Shown: piece after piece, positions 1 through 7,773 of the stretch | Numbering within the stretch: position 1 is the first letter of the stretch | Layout of the letters: each line of letters opens with the position of its first letter | NCBI GenBank assembly: GCA_900539865.1 | Contig: UQDS01000002.1 | Location: 124,001 to 188,000 of the forward strand | Source: an uncultured Mollicutes bacterium | GTDB taxonomy: Bacteria; Bacillota_I; Bacilli_A; RFN20; CAG-288 | DNA: 64,000 bases | Direction of reading: 5' to 3' | Notes under the pieces: model-generated | Seen by the model: only the letters and a program-made list of their open reading frames with translations | What the model was told of the DNA's origin: nothing | Database searches by the model: none | Program-made: the position numbers and the translations under genes

Positions 1-1936
1 CTCCTGTATTAGGATCTTTCGTAGGAAGAGAACCGGAAGGAAGTCCTTCTACTTCTTTATTTTCCGCAACATAATCACGAATAAACTTCGATATTTGAGA
101 ATTATAGTTGTCTTGCAAATAACGTTTCGTAAAGGCAGTTGTGTAATAAAATCCAGGGCCTAAAGAATAATATTGTCGATTTTGTTTTGGTTTTAAAATA
201 CCCACTACTTTTAACGGCAATCCATTTTGCCAAGAGGAGTCACGCTCATAAGAATAAAAGAAAGGTCGAATATTTGAAGTCATCGGCAAAACATTTTTCT
301 TTAAGACAGTATTGTTAGGGAAATAAGTAAACGTCTTTGACATCAACTCATCTATAGCTATCTCACGTTGCTCTTCAAACATCTCCTCATCATATTTGCC
401 ATCTTCCATAAATTTATGAACTAAGTTCATGAATTGTTCCTGACTAAAATAGCCAAGCAGAGTTAAGAGCAAATCATTAATTTTTGCATCTTTACTCAAA
501 ACAATCATGATTTCGTCCTCTTTTTCCGGAATCTTACCTTTAACAATATCGTATTGATGTGCGATATAGTCACCGTTTTCAAAACCTTGAGAAAGACTGC
601 TATTCATCGTAGAGATGATAGAAGCGTAGTCAGCATATTGTGTTTTACGGACAATTTCGGCGGCGACAGTCAAGATGAAGGAAAGTGAATATTCTTTGGG
701 TTTCTCTTCTCCTTCAAGGAGATCTTCAGTATAAATATTGTTATTTACATCGATGCCGTAGTCCATATAAATTTCTTGATAATATTCTTTCGGCATATCA
801 CAAACATATTGATAATAATCTGGAGTGATCTCATTCACGACCATAGAAGAGCCCATCTTCTTTGCACTATCTATAAGTTGCTTTACAATAAAATCAACAT
901 TAATATAGCCATCTTTTGTTCCTTCTTGCAAAATATCTCCCGAAGAAGAACTCGTTGCTAACGCCATCAGTTTTTCTAAATCAAAACCTGATTTCATCAC
1001 TTGTACTGGATTTCCAGAAAGCATTTCATCTTGCATGGAATCAATATACCCAGTCACACCGCCAGATAAAGATAAGACTGCCGAAACACCGACAATACCG
1101 ATGGATGCCGCGATGATGATCATAGCCGTTCTTTTGGCTTTCACAATCAAGTTCTTTGCGGAAAGTTTAAAAGCGGTCCACCAGCTCATCTTCGCTTCTT
1201 CTTTTTTGCGGACAAGATTGACCTCTTCTACTTTTCTCTCTTTATCTTCCTCTTCAATACTAAAGGGGTTGGTGTCATCGACGACGTCGCCGTCAAGGAG
1301 TGAAATAATACGAGTAGAGTACTGTTTTGCAAGTTCGGGATTATGAGTGACCATAATCACCAGTCTTTCTTTAGAAATCTCCTTGATCAATTCCATGATT
1401 TGAACAGATGTCTCACTATCTAGTGCACCAGTCGGCTCATCCGCTAAGAGAATTTCCGGTTCGTTAACAAGCGCTCTTGCAATAGCGACTCTTTGACATT
1501 GACCTCCCGAAAGCTGATTCGGTTTTTTCTTATACATTCCCGTCAACCCTACGCGGTCAAGAGCGCGCTTTGCTCTTGCTTCTCTTTCTTCTTTCGATAC
1601 ACCTGCAATTGTCAACGCCAACTCGACGTTTTCAAGAATGTTTTCTTGTGGAATCAAATTATAGCTTTGAAAAACAAAACCAATGCGATGATTGCGGTAG
1701 ATATCCCAGTCGCGATCATCGTAATATTTTGTCGATCTTCCTTCAATAATTAAATCGCCTTCTGTGTAATGATCCAATCCGCCTAATATATTCAACAGCG
1801 TTGTTTTACCACAGCCTGAAGGTCCTAAAATCGAAACAAACTCATTCTTGCGAAAACAGAGGTTAATACCTTTTAATGCATGAACGACGCTTTCTTTCAT
1901 CGTGTAGTCTTTTTTGATGTTATCTAGTCTTAACAT
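1..1936 (-). CDS. ABC transporter, ATPase fused to FtsX-type permease (MacB-like), partial
   Basis: The gene runs off the left edge; about 645 residues of the N-terminal part are visible. It opens with an ABC ATPase of the MacB/LolD class: Walker A GPSGCGKTT near residue 38, signature LSGGQ near 145, Walker B ILLADEPTGALDS. A linker rich in Glu/Lys leads to a membrane segment near residues 245-265 (IIIAASIGIVGVSAVLSL), then a long extracytoplasmic region as in FtsX/MacB permeases. ATPase and permease are therefore fused in one chain. The start at 1936 has a strong ribosome site (AAAGGAGGTG) 6 nt upstream. Such proteins move peptides or lipids or act as mechanotransmission exporters in the membrane; the substrate cannot be read from the sequence. 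It diverges from mreB. Confidence 0.9.
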   Translation of the reverse strand, partial: MLRLDNIKKDYTMKESVVHALKGINLCFRKNEFVSILGPSGCGKTTLLNILGGLDHYTEGDLIIEGRSTKYYDDRDWDIYRNHRIGFVFQSYNLIPQENILENVELALTIAGVSKEEREARAKRALDRVGLTGMYKKKPNQLSGGQCQRVAIARALVNEPEILLADEPTGALDSETSVQIMELIKEISKERLVIMVTHNPELAKQYSTRIISLLDGDVVDDTNPFSIEEEDKERKVEEVNLVRKKEEAKMSWWTAFKLSAKNLIVKAKRTAMIIIAASIGIVGVSAVLSLSGGVTGYIDSMQDEMLSGNPVQVMKSGFDLEKLMALATSSSSGDILQEGTKDGYINVDFIVKQLIDSAKKMGSSMVVNEITPDYYQYVCDMPKEYYQEIYMDYGIDVNNNIYTEDLLEGEEKPKEYSLSFILTVAAEIVRKTQYADYASIISTMNSSLSQGFENGDYIAHQYDIVKGKIPEKEDEIMIVLSKDAKINDLLLTLLGYFSQEQFMNLVHKFMEDGKYDEEMFEEQREIAIDELMSKTFTYFPNNTVLKKNVLPMTSNIRPFFYSYERDSSWQNGLPLKVVGILKPKQNRQYYSLGPGFYYTTAFTKRYLQDNYNSQISKFIRDYVAENKEVEGLPSGSLPTKDPNTG

Positions 1937-2123
1937 GCAACACCTCCTTTACTTTTCTTGTTTAACAAGAAAACGAAATCATTATATATATTTTATATTT
2001 AATGTATCAATTTAATAAAACATTTTGTTTCGAAATTTTAAGAAATTTTTTACTTTCTTTCTTTTTTGCTAATAAACGCCTGAGAACCTTTTTTTATTTT
2101 CAAAAAAAGAGTAAAATGAAATT
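1937..2123. other. Divergent intergenic region between the ABC gene and mreB
   Basis: This AT-rich spacer must hold promoters for both flanking genes. On the plus strand a TAAAAT hexamer lies at 2112-2117, exactly 6 nt before the mreB ATG, and mreB has no Shine-Dalgarno sequence, so the mRNA may be leaderless. No convincing -35 box was found. Confidence 0.5.
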
Positions 2124-3116
2124 ATGAAAAAAGAATATTTAGGAATCGATTTAGGAAGCGATAACACCGTTATCTATTCTTCTCTCACCGATGAAGTAAT
2201 CTTCAATGAACCAACCTGTATTGTCTTTAACAAAGCAAATCATAAAGTAAAAGACATCGGTTTTCTAGCTTCGAAGATTCAAGGAAAAACGCCCTATACC
2301 GTCGAAGTAATTCATCCGATAATCAACGGATTGATTTATGATGATGATGCTACTGCTGAATTTTTATCTCAAGTTTTCCAACGCTTGCGCTTTGATAAAA
2401 GAAACCGTATCACCTCTCTCATTTTCACCGCCCCCTCCCTTTCTGGAAAAACCAACCGAAAAGTTCTGATTGAATTAGGAAAAAAATTGTTAGCAAAAGA
2501 AATTTATATTGAACCACAAGCTAAAATTTCCGCTTTTGCGACTGATTTATCCTCTTTGGTTGCTCCTAACGCAACTTTAGTTTGCGACATCGGTGCAGGT
2601 GTCACTGACATCGCCTTACTAAGCATGGGAGAAGTCGTCGCATCTGATTCTACGAATGTTGCTGGAAAAACTTTTGATGAAGCAATTCGTCGCTATATGA
2701 TTCAAAAACAACACCTAAATATCGGTATCCAATCCGCCGAATACATTAAAATGCGTATCGGATCTATCGCTGACATAAGCGAGAATAGATTAGTCGAAGT
2801 CAAAGGTCGCGACACAATCACCTCTCTTCCTTCCAGTGTCATTGTCTCCTCCGGTGAAATTAAAAACGTCTTAATTCCTCTTGCAAACTACATCGTTTTA
2901 AAAATCACCGATGTCATATCTGTCGTCCCCCCGGAACTTGCTGCCGATATTTCTCGCAATGGTTTAATTCTCACAGGTGGCGGCTCACTTTTAGGAGGTA
3001 TGGCAAAATATCTTCAAAGTCAATTATCTATCCCTGTCAGAGTTTTAGACAATCCTATGGAAGCAAGCAAAGAAGGATTCCGTTCCTATATTCGCTATCT
3101 TAATGATAGACAATAA
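2124..3116 (+). CDS. mreB: MreB/Mbl-like actin homologue
   Basis: The 330-residue protein has the actin-fold signatures of MreB: phosphate-1 loop LGIDLGSDNT near residue 6, a second phosphate loop LVCDIGAGVTDIALL near 152, and the adenosine-binding NGLILTGGGSLLGG near 283. Length fits the family (330-345). MreB polymerises under the membrane and directs lateral wall synthesis and cell shape. The start lacks a Shine-Dalgarno sequence; see the note on a -10-like hexamer 6 nt upstream. The next gene (YqeY-like) starts 23 nt after the stop and is probably co-transcribed. MreB, Mbl and MreBH cannot be told apart from one sequence, so the exact paralogue is uncertain. Confidence 0.9.
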   Translation: MKKEYLGIDLGSDNTVIYSSLTDEVIFNEPTCIVFNKANHKVKDIGFLASKIQGKTPYTVEVIHPIINGLIYDDDATAEFLSQVFQRLRFDKRNRITSLIFTAPSLSGKTNRKVLIELGKKLLAKEIYIEPQAKISAFATDLSSLVAPNATLVCDIGAGVTDIALLSMGEVVASDSTNVAGKTFDEAIRRYMIQKQHLNIGIQSAEYIKMRIGSIADISENRLVEVKGRDTITSLPSSVIVSSGEIKNVLIPLANYIVLKITDVISVVPPELAADISRNGLILTGGGSLLGGMAKYLQSQLSIPVRVLDNPMEASKEGFRSYIRYLNDRQ

Positions 3117-3138
3117 CCTCTATGAAAGAAGGAATAAT

Positions 3139-3570
3139 ATGGTTACATTAATTGATTTAAAAAAAGCTAAGATGACAGCATTAAAAAATCATGACAGCAA
3201 TGCTCAAAGTGTCTTAGGAATTGTCATCGCCTCTTATCAAAAAAAACAAATTGAGAAACAAGCAAGCGGTCAAGAAATGACCGATGCTGATATGCTTTCG
3301 ATTCTGAATAAAACGGTAAAAGAACTCACAGATGAAAAAGCCATGTATGAAAACGCCAATCGAAAAGAAGAAGCAGCTAATGACCAAAGGCAGATTGAAA
3401 TAATTAAAGCGTATTTGCCAAAGATGATGGAAGAAAATGAAGTTAGATCCATCATCGAAAATTTAGAAGATAAATCCATAAAAAATATCATGGCTAAGTT
3501 TAAAACAGAATATAGCGGCAAAGCAGATATGGCTATGGTTTCACGTCTTGCAAAAGAATATCAAAAATAA
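3139..3570 (+). CDS. GatB/YqeY domain protein
   Basis: This 143-residue protein matches the YqeY family (about 148 residues). It is helical and carries the expected pattern of an N-terminal segment, ASYQKKQIEK and a central IIKAYLPKMM stretch, ending in a helical tail domain related to the GatB C-terminus. YqeY proteins are thought to bind tRNA or help transamidation, but the exact role is not established. I chose the ATG at 3139 over an upstream in-frame start because GAAAGAAGGA lies just before it and the product then begins at the usual family position. It follows mreB closely and ends at a hairpin terminator. Confidence 0.85.
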   Translation: MVTLIDLKKAKMTALKNHDSNAQSVLGIVIASYQKKQIEKQASGQEMTDADMLSILNKTVKELTDEKAMYENANRKEEAANDQRQIEIIKAYLPKMMEENEVRSIIENLEDKSIKNIMAKFKTEYSGKADMAMVSRLAKEYQK

Positions 3571-3577
3571 AAAACTC

Positions 3578-3634
3578 CTGTGGATCGGTTAGCGCTTCAA
3601 TTCAATTCATTTTTCTCTTTCCGATCCACAGTTT
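3578..3634 (+). terminator. Hairpin terminator after yqeY-like gene
   Basis: Eleven-base arms CTGTGGATCGG and CCGATCCACAG enclose a 32-nt loop, followed by a short T-rich tail. The stem is perfect but the loop is long and the T-run weak, so termination may be incomplete. Confidence 0.55.
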
Positions 3635-3637
3635 CAT

Positions 3638-3666
3638 TTGACATTTGCTTGAATTTAACTTATTAT
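3638..3666 (+). promoter_or_regulatory. Promoter of tRNA-Trp
   Basis: A perfect -35 box TTGACA (3638-3643) is followed after 17 nt by TATTAT (3661-3666), with an overlapping TATAAT just downstream. The expected start lies about 10 nt before the tRNA. Confidence 0.8.
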
Positions 3667-3685
3667 AATTAGGCTAATTTTCCAC

Positions 3686-3759
3686 GGGGAAATAGTTAAG
3701 TGGTATAACAGTGGTCTCCAAAACCATTATTGAGAGTTCGATTCTTTCTTTCCCCGCCA
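3686..3759 (+). tRNA. tRNA-Trp (CCA)
   Basis: The acceptor arms GGGGAAA (3686-3692) and TTTCCCC (3749-3755) pair fully, with discriminator G and an encoded CCA. The anticodon loop CTCCAAA is closed by GTGGT/ACCAT and gives anticodon CCA at 3718-3720. The T arm is GAGAG-TTCGATT-CTTTC. An anticodon CCA reading only UGG agrees with TGA being used as stop here. A terminator follows directly. Confidence 0.96.
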
Positions 3760-3771
3760 TTAAGTAAAAAT

Positions 3772-3794
3772 GCCCGATTTCTCGGGCTTTTTTT
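3772..3794 (+). terminator. Intrinsic terminator of tRNA-Trp
   Basis: GCCCGA and TCGGGC form a 6-bp stem with a 4-nt loop, followed by seven T residues. Confidence 0.9.
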
Positions 3795-3808
3795 GTGGCG
3801 GATTTTGT

Positions 3809-3830
3809 TTTTGATACAATTTTGATACAA
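3809..3830. repeat. Tandem 11-bp direct repeat next to tRNA-Trp
   Basis: TTTTGATACAA occurs twice in direct succession (3809-3819, 3820-3830), 50 nt after the tRNA 3' end. Such short direct repeats beside a tRNA can be arm-type sites of a tyrosine recombinase, but no integrase or second tRNA 3' fragment is visible. Confidence 0.6.
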
Positions 3831-3997
3831 CTTTCTAAAAAAATAACTAAAAAATTTAGAAAAATTATCTTCTAAAATACCAGCAATAGAACCTCAATAA
3901 TCCTCAATTTCATCAATCTAATAGAATCGATGAAGAATCAGCTTAACTTTTTTAATCTTCTGATAAGTTTCTTGTTGTTTACTCTTTGAAAAGAACA

Positions 3998-4129
3998 CTA
4001 CATATACCAACACAACACGTTATTTTTTAACGCCAAGATTGCCACATATATAAGTGACAAAAGAAGAAAGAAACAAACAATCGCATATAAAGGAATCAAA
4101 GAAACTAGAATTATTTGAAGTTGACTCAT
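3998..4129 (-). CDS. Small membrane protein of 43 residues, unknown function
   Basis: The reading frame begins at an ATG that overlaps the stop of the upstream gene (ATGA, 4126-4129), a layout typical of translational coupling. The 43 residues begin MSQLQIILVSLIPLYAIV and contain one long hydrophobic stretch (about residues 6-34), so it should be a single-span or hairpin membrane microprotein. I do not recognise a family. Its neighbours are other very small membrane or basic proteins in a patch that looks like the remains of an accessory element beside tRNA-Trp. It may be a chance frame, but the ATGA overlap and clean hydrophobic profile favour a real gene. Confidence 0.45.
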   Translation of the reverse strand: MSQLQIILVSLIPLYAIVCFFLLLSLIYVAILALKNNVLCWYM

Positions 4130-4386
4130 AAATCATCCTCCATTTCTTCTTCCTTTCCTAAATCAGACTCTGGATCTTTTTCCGTAGAATAAGAAACAGT
4201 GCGATGATCTAAACCAGCTTTCTTACTATAGAAAGATACCAAAGACTTTTTACTACGCCAGGGAGAGAACAACAAAACAAAAAAATAGATCGGAAGATAC
4301 ACAATATAAAAAGAAAGAAAGAAAATCCAATATAAAGGCAACAATACAATTGGAAAAAAATCAGGAATAAATTTAATTTTAATCAT
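4126..4386 (-). CDS. Small membrane protein, unknown function
   Basis: The product has 86 residues. I chose the ATG at 4386 because AAAGGAGAAAG lies just upstream; an in-frame start 45 nt earlier has no such site. The N-terminal half is a strongly hydrophobic hairpin (about residues 8-45, rich in Phe, Leu, Ile, Tyr), and the C-terminal half is charged and ends in an acidic tail (KEEEMEDDL). No family is recognised. A decayed second copy of its first residues (MIKI.FIP) and of its upstream DNA lies at 4879-5048. The downstream 43-residue gene overlaps its stop. Confidence 0.6.
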   Translation of the reverse strand: MIKIKFIPDFFPIVLLPLYWIFFLSFYIVYLPIYFFVLLFSPWRSKKSLVSFYSKKAGLDHRTVSYSTEKDPESDLGKEEEMEDDL

Positions 4387-4495
4387 AGTATTGACTTTCT
4401 CCTTTCTTTTAAGTAAACTAATAAAGAACAACGACTAGGTAAACTATTGAAGAATAACCACACCTACACAAACTCATCTATCAAGTGCTGACCGG

Positions 4496-4526
4496 GGGAG
4501 GGCATTGCGCTGCCTCCCATTTTTTT
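4496..4526 (+). terminator. Terminator-like hairpin pointing to the plus strand
   Basis: GGGAGG(G)CA and TGCCTCCC pair with one bulge around a TTGCGC loop and are followed by seven T residues (4520-4526) on the plus strand. No plus-strand gene lies upstream, so its function is unclear. It overlaps the end of the minus-strand gene at 4525. Confidence 0.6.
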
Positions 4527-4866
4527 ATTCAATAATTATCTTTTTAGGCTTTTTTAAAAAATATTCAAGATTATCTTTAGTTATTTCTCTTTTGTTTTTT
4601 TCAATCAAAAATGGACAATTATCAAACAATCCTTCAGACCTAGCTTTGATGTAATAACCTTTTCCCAATTTTCTTTTCCGATTAGGATCTTCAATAAATA
4701 AATGATTTAATTGATGAAAATCACCATTTTCATCCTTAATATAATAATGTTCCTTACCTGAAGCTCCGTTAAAAACAAGACTGTCAGGAATAGAGTACAA
4801 ATTAAGATTATTCTCGTCTTTCTTAAAAGAAGAATAACTTGATTTCTTTTTATATTGATTATTCAT
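4525..4866 (-). CDS. Hypothetical basic protein of 113 residues
   Basis: The gene has a good ribosome site (AAAGGAG, 8 nt before the ATG). The protein is polar and Lys/Asn/Tyr rich, with no membrane segment and no signal peptide. I do not recognise a family. It contains a Lys/Arg-rich middle (NRKRKLGKGYYIKARS) and ends in a Lys/Ile-rich tail. It stands between the decayed copy and the intact copy of the small membrane protein gene, which suggests a duplicated two-gene module on the minus strand. Function is unknown; the very low GC content and lack of homologous features fit an accessory element remnant. Confidence 0.6.
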   Translation of the reverse strand: MNNQYKKKSSYSSFKKDENNLNLYSIPDSLVFNGASGKEHYYIKDENGDFHQLNHLFIEDPNRKRKLGKGYYIKARSEGLFDNCPFLIEKNKREITKDNLEYFLKKPKKIIIE

Positions 4867-4878
4867 AAATAACTCCTT

Positions 4879-5048
4879 TCAAAATAACCACAACTTAGGC
4901 ACATCTTCGCCTTTCGCTTTCTTAATAATGGCAAGCCACCACCAAACAAGAATAAAATAAAGAACTTCAATAACTAATTTAATGACGAATAAGACAACAT
5001 AGAAGATGCATTTTAAGATAAAAAAGGAATAAAATTAATTTTAATCAT
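4879..5048 (-). pseudogene. Frameshifted copy of the small membrane protein gene
   Basis: The start at 5048 reads MIKINFIPFLS and then a stop. Shifting by -1 within a T6 run (plus 5020-5025) opens a further 46 codons that encode a hydrophobic segment (about 30 residues with LVWWWLAII) and a basic tail ending at 4879. The first eight codons and the flank TCAATACTATGATTAAAATT match the intact gene at 4386. The intact copy has AAAGGAG before its start and this copy has only AAAAGAA, so the ribosome site has also decayed. The T-TTT-TTA heptamer is a known slippery sequence, so a programmed frameshift cannot be excluded, but decay is the simpler reading. Confidence 0.55.
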
Positions 5049-5113
5049 AGTATTGATTTATTCTTTTCTTTTTTTATACAATGCAACTAAGTCAAGTAAA
5101 CAATTGATTGTGA

Positions 5114-5141
5114 CCCGAGGTTCAGACGTCGGGCATTTTTT
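5114..5141 (+). terminator. Second plus-oriented terminator-like hairpin
   Basis: CCCGA and TCGGG close a 10-nt loop and are followed by CATTTTTTATTT. Like the hairpin at 4496 it lies upstream of a copy of the small membrane protein gene and has no plus-strand gene before it. Confidence 0.45.
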
Positions 5142-5247
5142 ATTTAATAAGTTTTAAATAAGATTTAGGAAACAAAAAAAGCGCATCTTAATGCGGGAGT
5201 GAATTAATTTAAATCAACAAAATTTTCTTTCGCATAAATAAAAGCCC

Positions 5248-5313
5248 GAGATTAAATATATCCCTTTTTGGAATTGCCTAGAATTTTGGATATACTTTAA
5301 ACACGGGCTTTTT
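5248..5313. terminator. Long bidirectional terminator-like inverted repeat
   Basis: Arms of about 24 nt (AAAGCCCG..TATATCC and GGATATA..CGGGCTTT) pair nearly perfectly, with A/T mismatches only, around a 24-nt loop. T-runs flank both ends. It can terminate the methyltransferase gene read from the right. Confidence 0.65.
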
Positions 5314-5535
5314 CTTTTTACTTTCGTATGATACCAGTTTTAAATAGAACTGATATATAATTTGATTTTGTATTAGATAATAAAGTTTATTAATTTTGTT
5401 TTTATTGATAAAACATCGTTAAATTTTATTGATTTTTATTTAACAAACTTTTATTTAAAATACAAAGTTTTATACCTTTACTTAAAATAAAATACAACCA
5501 ATAGTTTAATTTGAATCTTTATTATAGCTTAAAAA

Positions 5536-6144
5536 TTATTTCTTATCCGCAATAATCGTAAGCCATTGTTCTTTACGAACTATTTTAACTTGAGAAAAAC
5601 CGACGGTTAATAGCGCTAATTCGATTTCAGAATCTGTATAAACTCTTAATCCAGGGCATTCTCTACATAAGGAAGCACAAGCGACAGGATCTGACATTTC
5701 GACTATGAGCACTAACTGACCGAATGGCTTTAACGTTCGATAAATCTCTTTTAAACCACCGGTAAGATCTGGCCAAAAGTAAATTGTTTCTATACCAATT
5801 GCAGCATCATAGGAATTGTCTTCTAAAGGAAGATTCATGACGTCTGCCTGGTAAATGTGACAACGTTGATCCAAGTACTTTTTATTTTCCTTTTTGCTAG
5901 ATTTTACTGCTGTTTCTGAATAATCGATGCCATCAACTACAGCGTGGGGATATTTCTTTAACAATCGGTGGATATTGACCCCTCCACCACAACCGATTTC
6001 TAAAATATTTTTACGATCATTCCAATCTACCTTATCCATGCCCCAAAGAGATAACTCTTTGTGATGTTTATTCATTTTCCGGATGGAGAGAAAGCCAAAA
6101 AAACCCTTTGGCTTACGGCAATTTTCACGAATTCTATTACGCAT
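5536..6144 (-). CDS. Class I SAM-dependent methyltransferase
   Basis: The 202-residue protein has the Rossmann methyltransferase order: motif I LEIGCGGGVN near residue 48, acidic motif II (VDGIDYSE) near 70, DVMNLPLEDNSYDAAIGIETIYFW near 100, and motif III LKPFGQLVLIVEM near 137. This is the Methyltransf_11 type, used on small molecules, lipids or quinones; the substrate cannot be told. Start is supported by GAAAGGAG 9 nt before the ATG. It stands alone, diverges from rnfC and ends at the hairpin near 5310. Confidence 0.9.
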   Translation of the reverse strand: MRNRIRENCRKPKGFFGFLSIRKMNKHHKELSLWGMDKVDWNDRKNILEIGCGGGVNIHRLLKKYPHAVVDGIDYSETAVKSSKKENKKYLDQRCHIYQADVMNLPLEDNSYDAAIGIETIYFWPDLTGGLKEIYRTLKPFGQLVLIVEMSDPVACASLCRECPGLRVYTDSEIELALLTVGFSQVKIVRKEQWLTIIADKK

Positions 6145-6462
6145 TTTTAATCTCCTTTCAACAACAATTATTATTATACACCGCTCTTAATTTAATATGT
6201 GCCAAGATGATTTATTAAAAAATGTGTTACATTTCTTGAAAAACGTTTACATTTACATTTTTTTACGCATTCTTCACTTTCTATAATTTCTTTGTTCAAT
6301 TCACGCAAAGTGTGCAACATTTTTGTATTAGTGGACATTATTTTGAAAGAACACGCACTATCTTTTTTTTATAATGAACATAACGATAATTTCTAAAAAA
6401 TAGCAAGTTGCCCCAAACTATATATATATTTATAATATATTTTAGGTAAGGAAAATTTTCGC
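6145..6462. other. Divergent intergenic region upstream of rnfC
   Basis: AT-rich spacer with a TATAAT at 6370-6375 on the plus strand that could serve the rnf operon. GAAAAACGTTTACA at 6238-6251 matches 12 of 14 positions of the catabolite response element consensus, and a CcpA-like protein is encoded in the window. No coding sequence seen. Confidence 0.4.
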
Positions 6463-7773
6463 ATGATCAAAAAAACTAAAACCATTCAAGATTCTTTGAA
6501 TCTTCTCGGTGCCCTCCCTACCCTGAAGGCACCAGTCCCGGAATATCTTTACATTGCAACAGACAACGCTCGTTGTCCAAAAGCAGACATTCTCATCCAA
6601 GAAGGTGACTATGTAAAGCTTGGTCAAGTTATCGGCATCCGTCACGCTGCCTTCTTTGATCAACCAATTCACGCAACATGTTCCGGCACATTTGAGGGCT
6701 ATGAAAAGCATTATCATAGAAGTGGTAAAATTGTCAATTTTATGAAATTCCACAACGACTTCAAAGATGAAATCGATGAGTCTATTCACGATAGAAGCGA
6801 TGAAGAAATTGCTAAATTGACAAAAGAGGATATGACAGAAATCATCAAAAACTGCGCTTTGGTCGGTTTAGGTGGTTCTTCTTTCCCAACATACATCAAG
6901 TTCCAAACAAAAGAGAAAATCGACACAATTCTTATCAATGCTGTAGAGTGTGAACCTTATATCAATGCCGATCACCGCATTATGTTAGAAGAATTGCAAG
7001 AAATCGTACTGGGTATCCAATACATCCAGCAAGCCTTCGGTTGCAAAGATGCGCGTATTTGTGTCAAAGCGCATCATCACGACCTTATCAATGTTTGGTC
7101 GGAATATTTAAGAAGATTCCCCGATTCAGGTATCACTTTATGCAAAGTGAAAAACTATTACCCGCAAGGCTGGGAAATCAATATGATAAAAGAAGCAACT
7201 GGAATTGAAGTGCCCACAGGCAAACTCCCGTCTGCTTATGGCATCATTGACTTTAACATTTCTACTGTTGTTGGTATCTATCTTGCAATTAAAAAGAATC
7301 TACCTGTCACTGATCGTCGCATCACTATCACAGGAAACGGCATCAATTATCCCTCTAACTTTTTGGTTCGTGTCGGAACTCCCATCCGTCCTCTTCTTGA
7401 GCTTTGCGGCGGTTATAAAGATCCAGAAATCAAGAAAGCTTTTATCTTGGGCGGACCGATGATGGGAAATTCTGTCCCCTCGGACGATTGTATCTGCACC
7501 AAAACTGTCACTTCTGTCATTGTTCTTAACGAAAAAGTTTATCGTGAAGAACCTTGCATTCGCTGCAGCTCTTGCATCCTCTCTTGTCCAGTCGGTTTAA
7601 AGCCAGTTGAAATTATGAACACCATGAGAGTGATGCCTGTTGACAAGGAAAAGATCAAATTCCTCAATCCGTTAAAATGTATCGAATGTGGTCTTTGTAC
7701 CTATAGCTGCACGTCCAATATTCCTGTTACGGACTATGTCCGCAAAGCGAAAGTCATTGCGAGGTTGAAATAA
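6463..7773 (+). CDS. rnfC: Rnf complex subunit C (ferredoxin:NAD+ oxidoreductase)
   Basis: The 436-residue protein has the RnfC layout: N-terminal region, a Rossmann-like NADH/FMN-binding domain with the glycine-rich CALVGLGGSSFPT near residue 130, a SLBB-type segment, and two [4Fe-4S] motifs at about 365-376 (CIRCSSCILSCP) and 406-417 (CIECGLCTYSCT). RnfC is the peripheral cytoplasmic subunit that contacts NAD. It is shorter than many RnfC proteins because it lacks a long C-terminal extension. It is the first gene of a tight operon, with rnfD starting in the last base of its stop codon. Upstream GGTAAGGAAAA may act as ribosome site. Confidence 0.96.
   Translation: MIKKTKTIQDSLNLLGALPTLKAPVPEYLYIATDNARCPKADILIQEGDYVKLGQVIGIRHAAFFDQPIHATCSGTFEGYEKHYHRSGKIVNFMKFHNDFKDEIDESIHDRSDEEIAKLTKEDMTEIIKNCALVGLGGSSFPTYIKFQTKEKIDTILINAVECEPYINADHRIMLEELQEIVLGIQYIQQAFGCKDARICVKAHHHDLINVWSEYLRRFPDSGITLCKVKNYYPQGWEINMIKEATGIEVPTGKLPSAYGIIDFNISTVVGIYLAIKKNLPVTDRRITITGNGINYPSNFLVRVGTPIRPLLELCGGYKDPEIKKAFILGGPMMGNSVPSDDCICTKTVTSVIVLNEKVYREEPCIRCSSCILSCPVGLKPVEIMNTMRVMPVDKEKIKFLNPLKCIECGLCTYSCTSNIPVTDYVRKAKVIARLK

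Larger units (their letters stand above)
5051..5535. other. Gene-free AT-rich stretch with hairpins
   Basis: No reading frame of substance was found. It holds a plus-oriented terminator-like hairpin (CCCGA/TCGGG then a T-run, 5114-5141), a long near-perfect inverted repeat at 5248-5313, and a short palindrome CAGTT-N6-AGAACTG-like element near 5336-5352. The rest is simple AT-rich sequence. Confidence 0.6.

Noticed and set aside
776..1753. Four plus-strand frames
   Set aside because: They lie opposite the partial ABC transporter gene, whose motifs are unmistakable.
3686..3759. Possible recoding of TGA as Trp, given Mollicutes-like features
   Set aside because: The tRNA-Trp has anticodon CCA and TGA ends clear genes such as polA and rnfE.
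6442..6789. 115-codon minus-strand frame
   Set aside because: Antisense to rnfC, Cys/Trp-rich chance translation.
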